Assembly (NCBI GenBank): GCA_900553695.1
Contig: USEM01000027.1
Coordinates: 1 to 16,621, forward strand
Source of the DNA: an uncultured Clostridium sp.
GTDB lineage: Bacteria > Bacillota > Clostridia > TANB77 > CAG-508
Direction: 5' to 3'
Length of the DNA: 16,621 nt
The notes under the pieces: generated by a model
Told to the model about the DNA's origin: nothing
Databases searched by the model: none
What the model saw: the letters and a program-made list of their open reading frames with translations, nothing else
Made by a program: the position numbers and the translations under genes
Shown: positions 14,508 through 16,621 of the stretch, in pieces
How the letters are laid out: every line of letters starts with the position of its first letter
Position numbering within the stretch: the stretch's first letter is position 1

Positions 14508-16621
14508 ATGAAAATCGAAACAAAACTTGCATTTAAGAATATGAGAAAAAACCAAAAAAGAACAATATTCACATGCATTTCATTAATATTATGTTCAACG
14601 CTTATTTTAACAACAATAATGTTAATATCTAGTATAAGAAACGGAGTTTCTGAAAGTTTCAATACTGAGTATAATGACTATCATTTTATTTTAAATAGCT
14701 TATCTCCTGAACGTTTTAACATAGTAAAGAGTAAACCGTATATAGATAAAATATACATACAAAAAAGTGAAGGTTCACCAATGGAAATGGTAGATTCATC
14801 ATATGTACCAACAGGTAATATAAAAGTATATTTGAAATATGATAATATAAAAAATGTGTGTAAGTATTCTAATTATATAATTTCAGGCTTAAACTTATCG
14901 GAAAATGAAGCAAAATTTATTAAACAATTTTGTGGCTTTAATAAACAATTGCTTACTGCAAATGGTTTTATAGATGTTGAACCTAATATAAATAATGATG
15001 GTTTTGCAGATTGCAAAATGAGATTAAACTATTCCTATATAATTAACATTATGATAATTGTAACAATAGGAGCATTTTCTATTTTTTTCATAATTATTTT
15101 ATATAATGCATTTTTGATAACAATTAATGAGAGAAAAAGAGAATATGCAGTATTAAACAGTGTGGGCGGAACAGAAGGACAAGTACTGAAAATGATTTTT
15201 ACAGAAGCAATTTTTATGGGAATTATTAGTATAGTAATAGGTTTTATTCTTGCAATATTTATTGCAAACAGTATTTTATGTGGTGTAAATAGCATATTAA
15301 ATAGTGCAGGATATTATTTTAAACTTACAATTACTGCGAAATATATGGTGCTTGCAATTGTGCTAATTGCTATAAACATTTATCTATCAGTTCTAATTCC
15401 AAGTGTAAAGGCAAGCTCAACATCTGTAATTCAAGGAATAAGAAATAATAAGCAAATAAAATACAAAGGTAAAAACTCTATTCTAGAAAAGACATTACCA
15501 ATTGAAGGCAAAGTTGCAATAAAAAATATAAAAAGAAATAAAAGTAAATATAGGTTAATTACGTTACTTTTTATAATATCAATAACATCATTTATAGCAA
15601 TGAGTACATACCTTAAGTATGAAAAAGAAACAGCAGATATTGCTACAGAATATGATGTCGACGCAGGTTTTTGGGCTACCTATAAAGATTATGAAACAAT
15701 ATTAAAAGAATATGAGAAAAAATACAATAAAAAATTAGAAATCATTAAATATCATATACTATGGAATGAAGATTTTTTGGTTGAACCAACAGATGCGGTT
15801 TTAGAAAATACTTTTTGTTTTAAAAACATTGATAATACAAAAAGCGTTAGGATACGTATTATTGCTTTAGAAGATACTGAATATAGTAAATATATAAAAG
15901 AAGTAAATGGTAAATACGGTGATTTTATAATTTATAACACAATAAATATTTCTACACGAGAAGAAAACGAAAATAAATATGAATATGTTTCAGCATTTAA
16001 AGAAAATAGTAATTTAAAATTGAAACTGGTGGACGTAATAGTATTAGCAGATTTTATTATAGATTACAATATCATTGATGAAAGTATTTTAAATGGAAAA
16101 TATATTTTAACAGATAAAATCATAGATGGATTTAGAGAAGTGAAAAATGATAGTATACCTACATTATTCATGAATTTGGAAACATTTGAAAGATTGGATA
16201 AATATATAAATGAAACAAGCGAAGATATATCCAAAAGAAATTTTTGGTTCTACAATGAAACTACTTTAAACATAAAAATTAAATGTGATAACATAATAGA
16301 ATTTAAAAACTATATAGATGAAGTTAATAAAAGTAGAGAAGATAAAATATGGATAGATTATTATACTTTGGAAAACCAAGAAAAGTTAATCTATATAAAC
16401 ATAGTAGAACTATTGTTAAGAACCATTATGATAGCAATAATAACAATAGGCATTGCAAGTACAATAAATATAATGAATGCTAGTTTATGCGAAAGAAAAG
16501 AAGATTTTAAAATTTTACATAGAGTAGGTGCAACCAAGAAAGACATTAGAAAAATTCTAGTATATGAAACAGTTTTTATGTTTATAAAAGCAACAATTAT
16601 TTCCGCCATAATATCAATACC
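14508..16621 (+). CDS. FtsX-family ABC transporter permease (3' end beyond window)
   Basis: The frame stays open from ATG 14508 (ribosome site AAAGGAG) to the window edge, giving about 704 residues. The N-terminus KIETKLAFKNMRKNQKRTIFTCISLIL is the usual entry of MacB/BceB-like permeases, with TM1 at about residues 20-43 and an extracytoplasmic region of about 130 residues. The first FtsX domain follows, with helices near 15040-15120, 15200-15290 and 15340-15410 and the coupling segment REYAVLNSVGGTEGQVLKMIFTEAI. A second half starts at EGKVAIKNIKRNKSKYR with a TM, a further extracytoplasmic domain of about 270 residues, and the start of a second FtsX domain (LLRTIMIAIITIGIA, CERKEDFKILHRVGATKKDI). 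It probably pairs with the ATPase at 13137. Two large external domains suit interaction with a peptide or lipid substrate. Confidence 0.88.
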   Translation, partial: MKIETKLAFKNMRKNQKRTIFTCISLILCSTLILTTIMLISSIRNGVSESFNTEYNDYHFILNSLSPERFNIVKSKPYIDKIYIQKSEGSPMEMVDSSYVPTGNIKVYLKYDNIKNVCKYSNYIISGLNLSENEAKFIKQFCGFNKQLLTANGFIDVEPNINNDGFADCKMRLNYSYIINIMIIVTIGAFSIFFIIILYNAFLITINERKREYAVLNSVGGTEGQVLKMIFTEAIFMGIISIVIGFILAIFIANSILCGVNSILNSAGYYFKLTITAKYMVLAIVLIAINIYLSVLIPSVKASSTSVIQGIRNNKQIKYKGKNSILEKTLPIEGKVAIKNIKRNKSKYRLITLLFIISITSFIAMSTYLKYEKETADIATEYDVDAGFWATYKDYETILKEYEKKYNKKLEIIKYHILWNEDFLVEPTDAVLENTFCFKNIDNTKSVRIRIIALEDTEYSKYIKEVNGKYGDFIIYNTINISTREENENKYEYVSAFKENSNLKLKLVDVIVLADFIIDYNIIDESILNGKYILTDKIIDGFREVKNDSIPTLFMNLETFERLDKYINETSEDISKRNFWFYNETTLNIKIKCDNIIEFKNYIDEVNKSREDKIWIDYYTLENQEKLIYINIVELLLRTIMIAIITIGIASTINIMNASLCERKEDFKILHRVGATKKDIRKILVYETVFMFIKATIISAIISI

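Overview
The window is AT-rich (hand counts about 30% GC in typical coding lines). It carries Firmicutes/Clostridia-type genes: murT-gatD, a DUF4364 gene, a Firmicute-type dnaE, carD, pyrH-frr, putative Spo0A boxes, AGA-dominated arginine codons and strong AGGAGG-like ribosome binding sites. I read it as chromosomal DNA of an AT-rich, probably uncultured, gut-type clostridium. The species cannot be named from the sequence.

Layout. Positions 1-2961 (+) hold the 3' part of murT, an overlapping gatD-like gene and a sugar-transfer-type ATP-grasp gene, i.e. cell-envelope functions. A bidirectional terminator separates these from two minus-strand genes, a DUF4364 regulator-like gene (3018-3551) and a small membrane protein (3674-3982). 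The membrane protein gene has its own promoter and terminator and clearly higher GC. Positions 4178-7668 (+) hold dnaE. Then come carD (7779-8315), pyrH-frr (8425-9690), a small gene behind a 10-bp-periodic array of putative Spo0A boxes (9874-10212), and a P2-type Ca2+ ATPase (10329-13035). The right end is an ABC-transporter cassette: ATP-binding subunit (13137-13817), secreted protein (13940-14380) and a large FtsX-type permease cut by the window end (14508-16621). A nearly identical terminator-like hairpin stands in front of both transporter subunits.

Main discovery candidate. dnaE is interrupted twice and the Ca2+ ATPase once by +1 frame changes. All three occur exactly at an in-frame CGG codon followed by A. 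Skipping the C restores a GGA glycine codon and the conserved protein sequence. I found no other in-frame CGG in any plus-strand gene of the window. The only other in-frame CGG is in the GC-richer, probably acquired small minus-strand gene. This suggests that CGG is unassigned or very poorly decoded in this organism, and that C-GGA is read with a +1 shift, rather than three independent mutations. Assembly error remains the main alternative.

Second candidate. The MurT-GatD pair, which normally amidates lipid II using glutamine, appears to have lost its glutaminase active site. The GatD nucleophile Cys is Thr, its catalytic His is Leu, and the partner Asp in MurT appears to be Asn. The MurT zinc ribbon and ligase motifs are intact.
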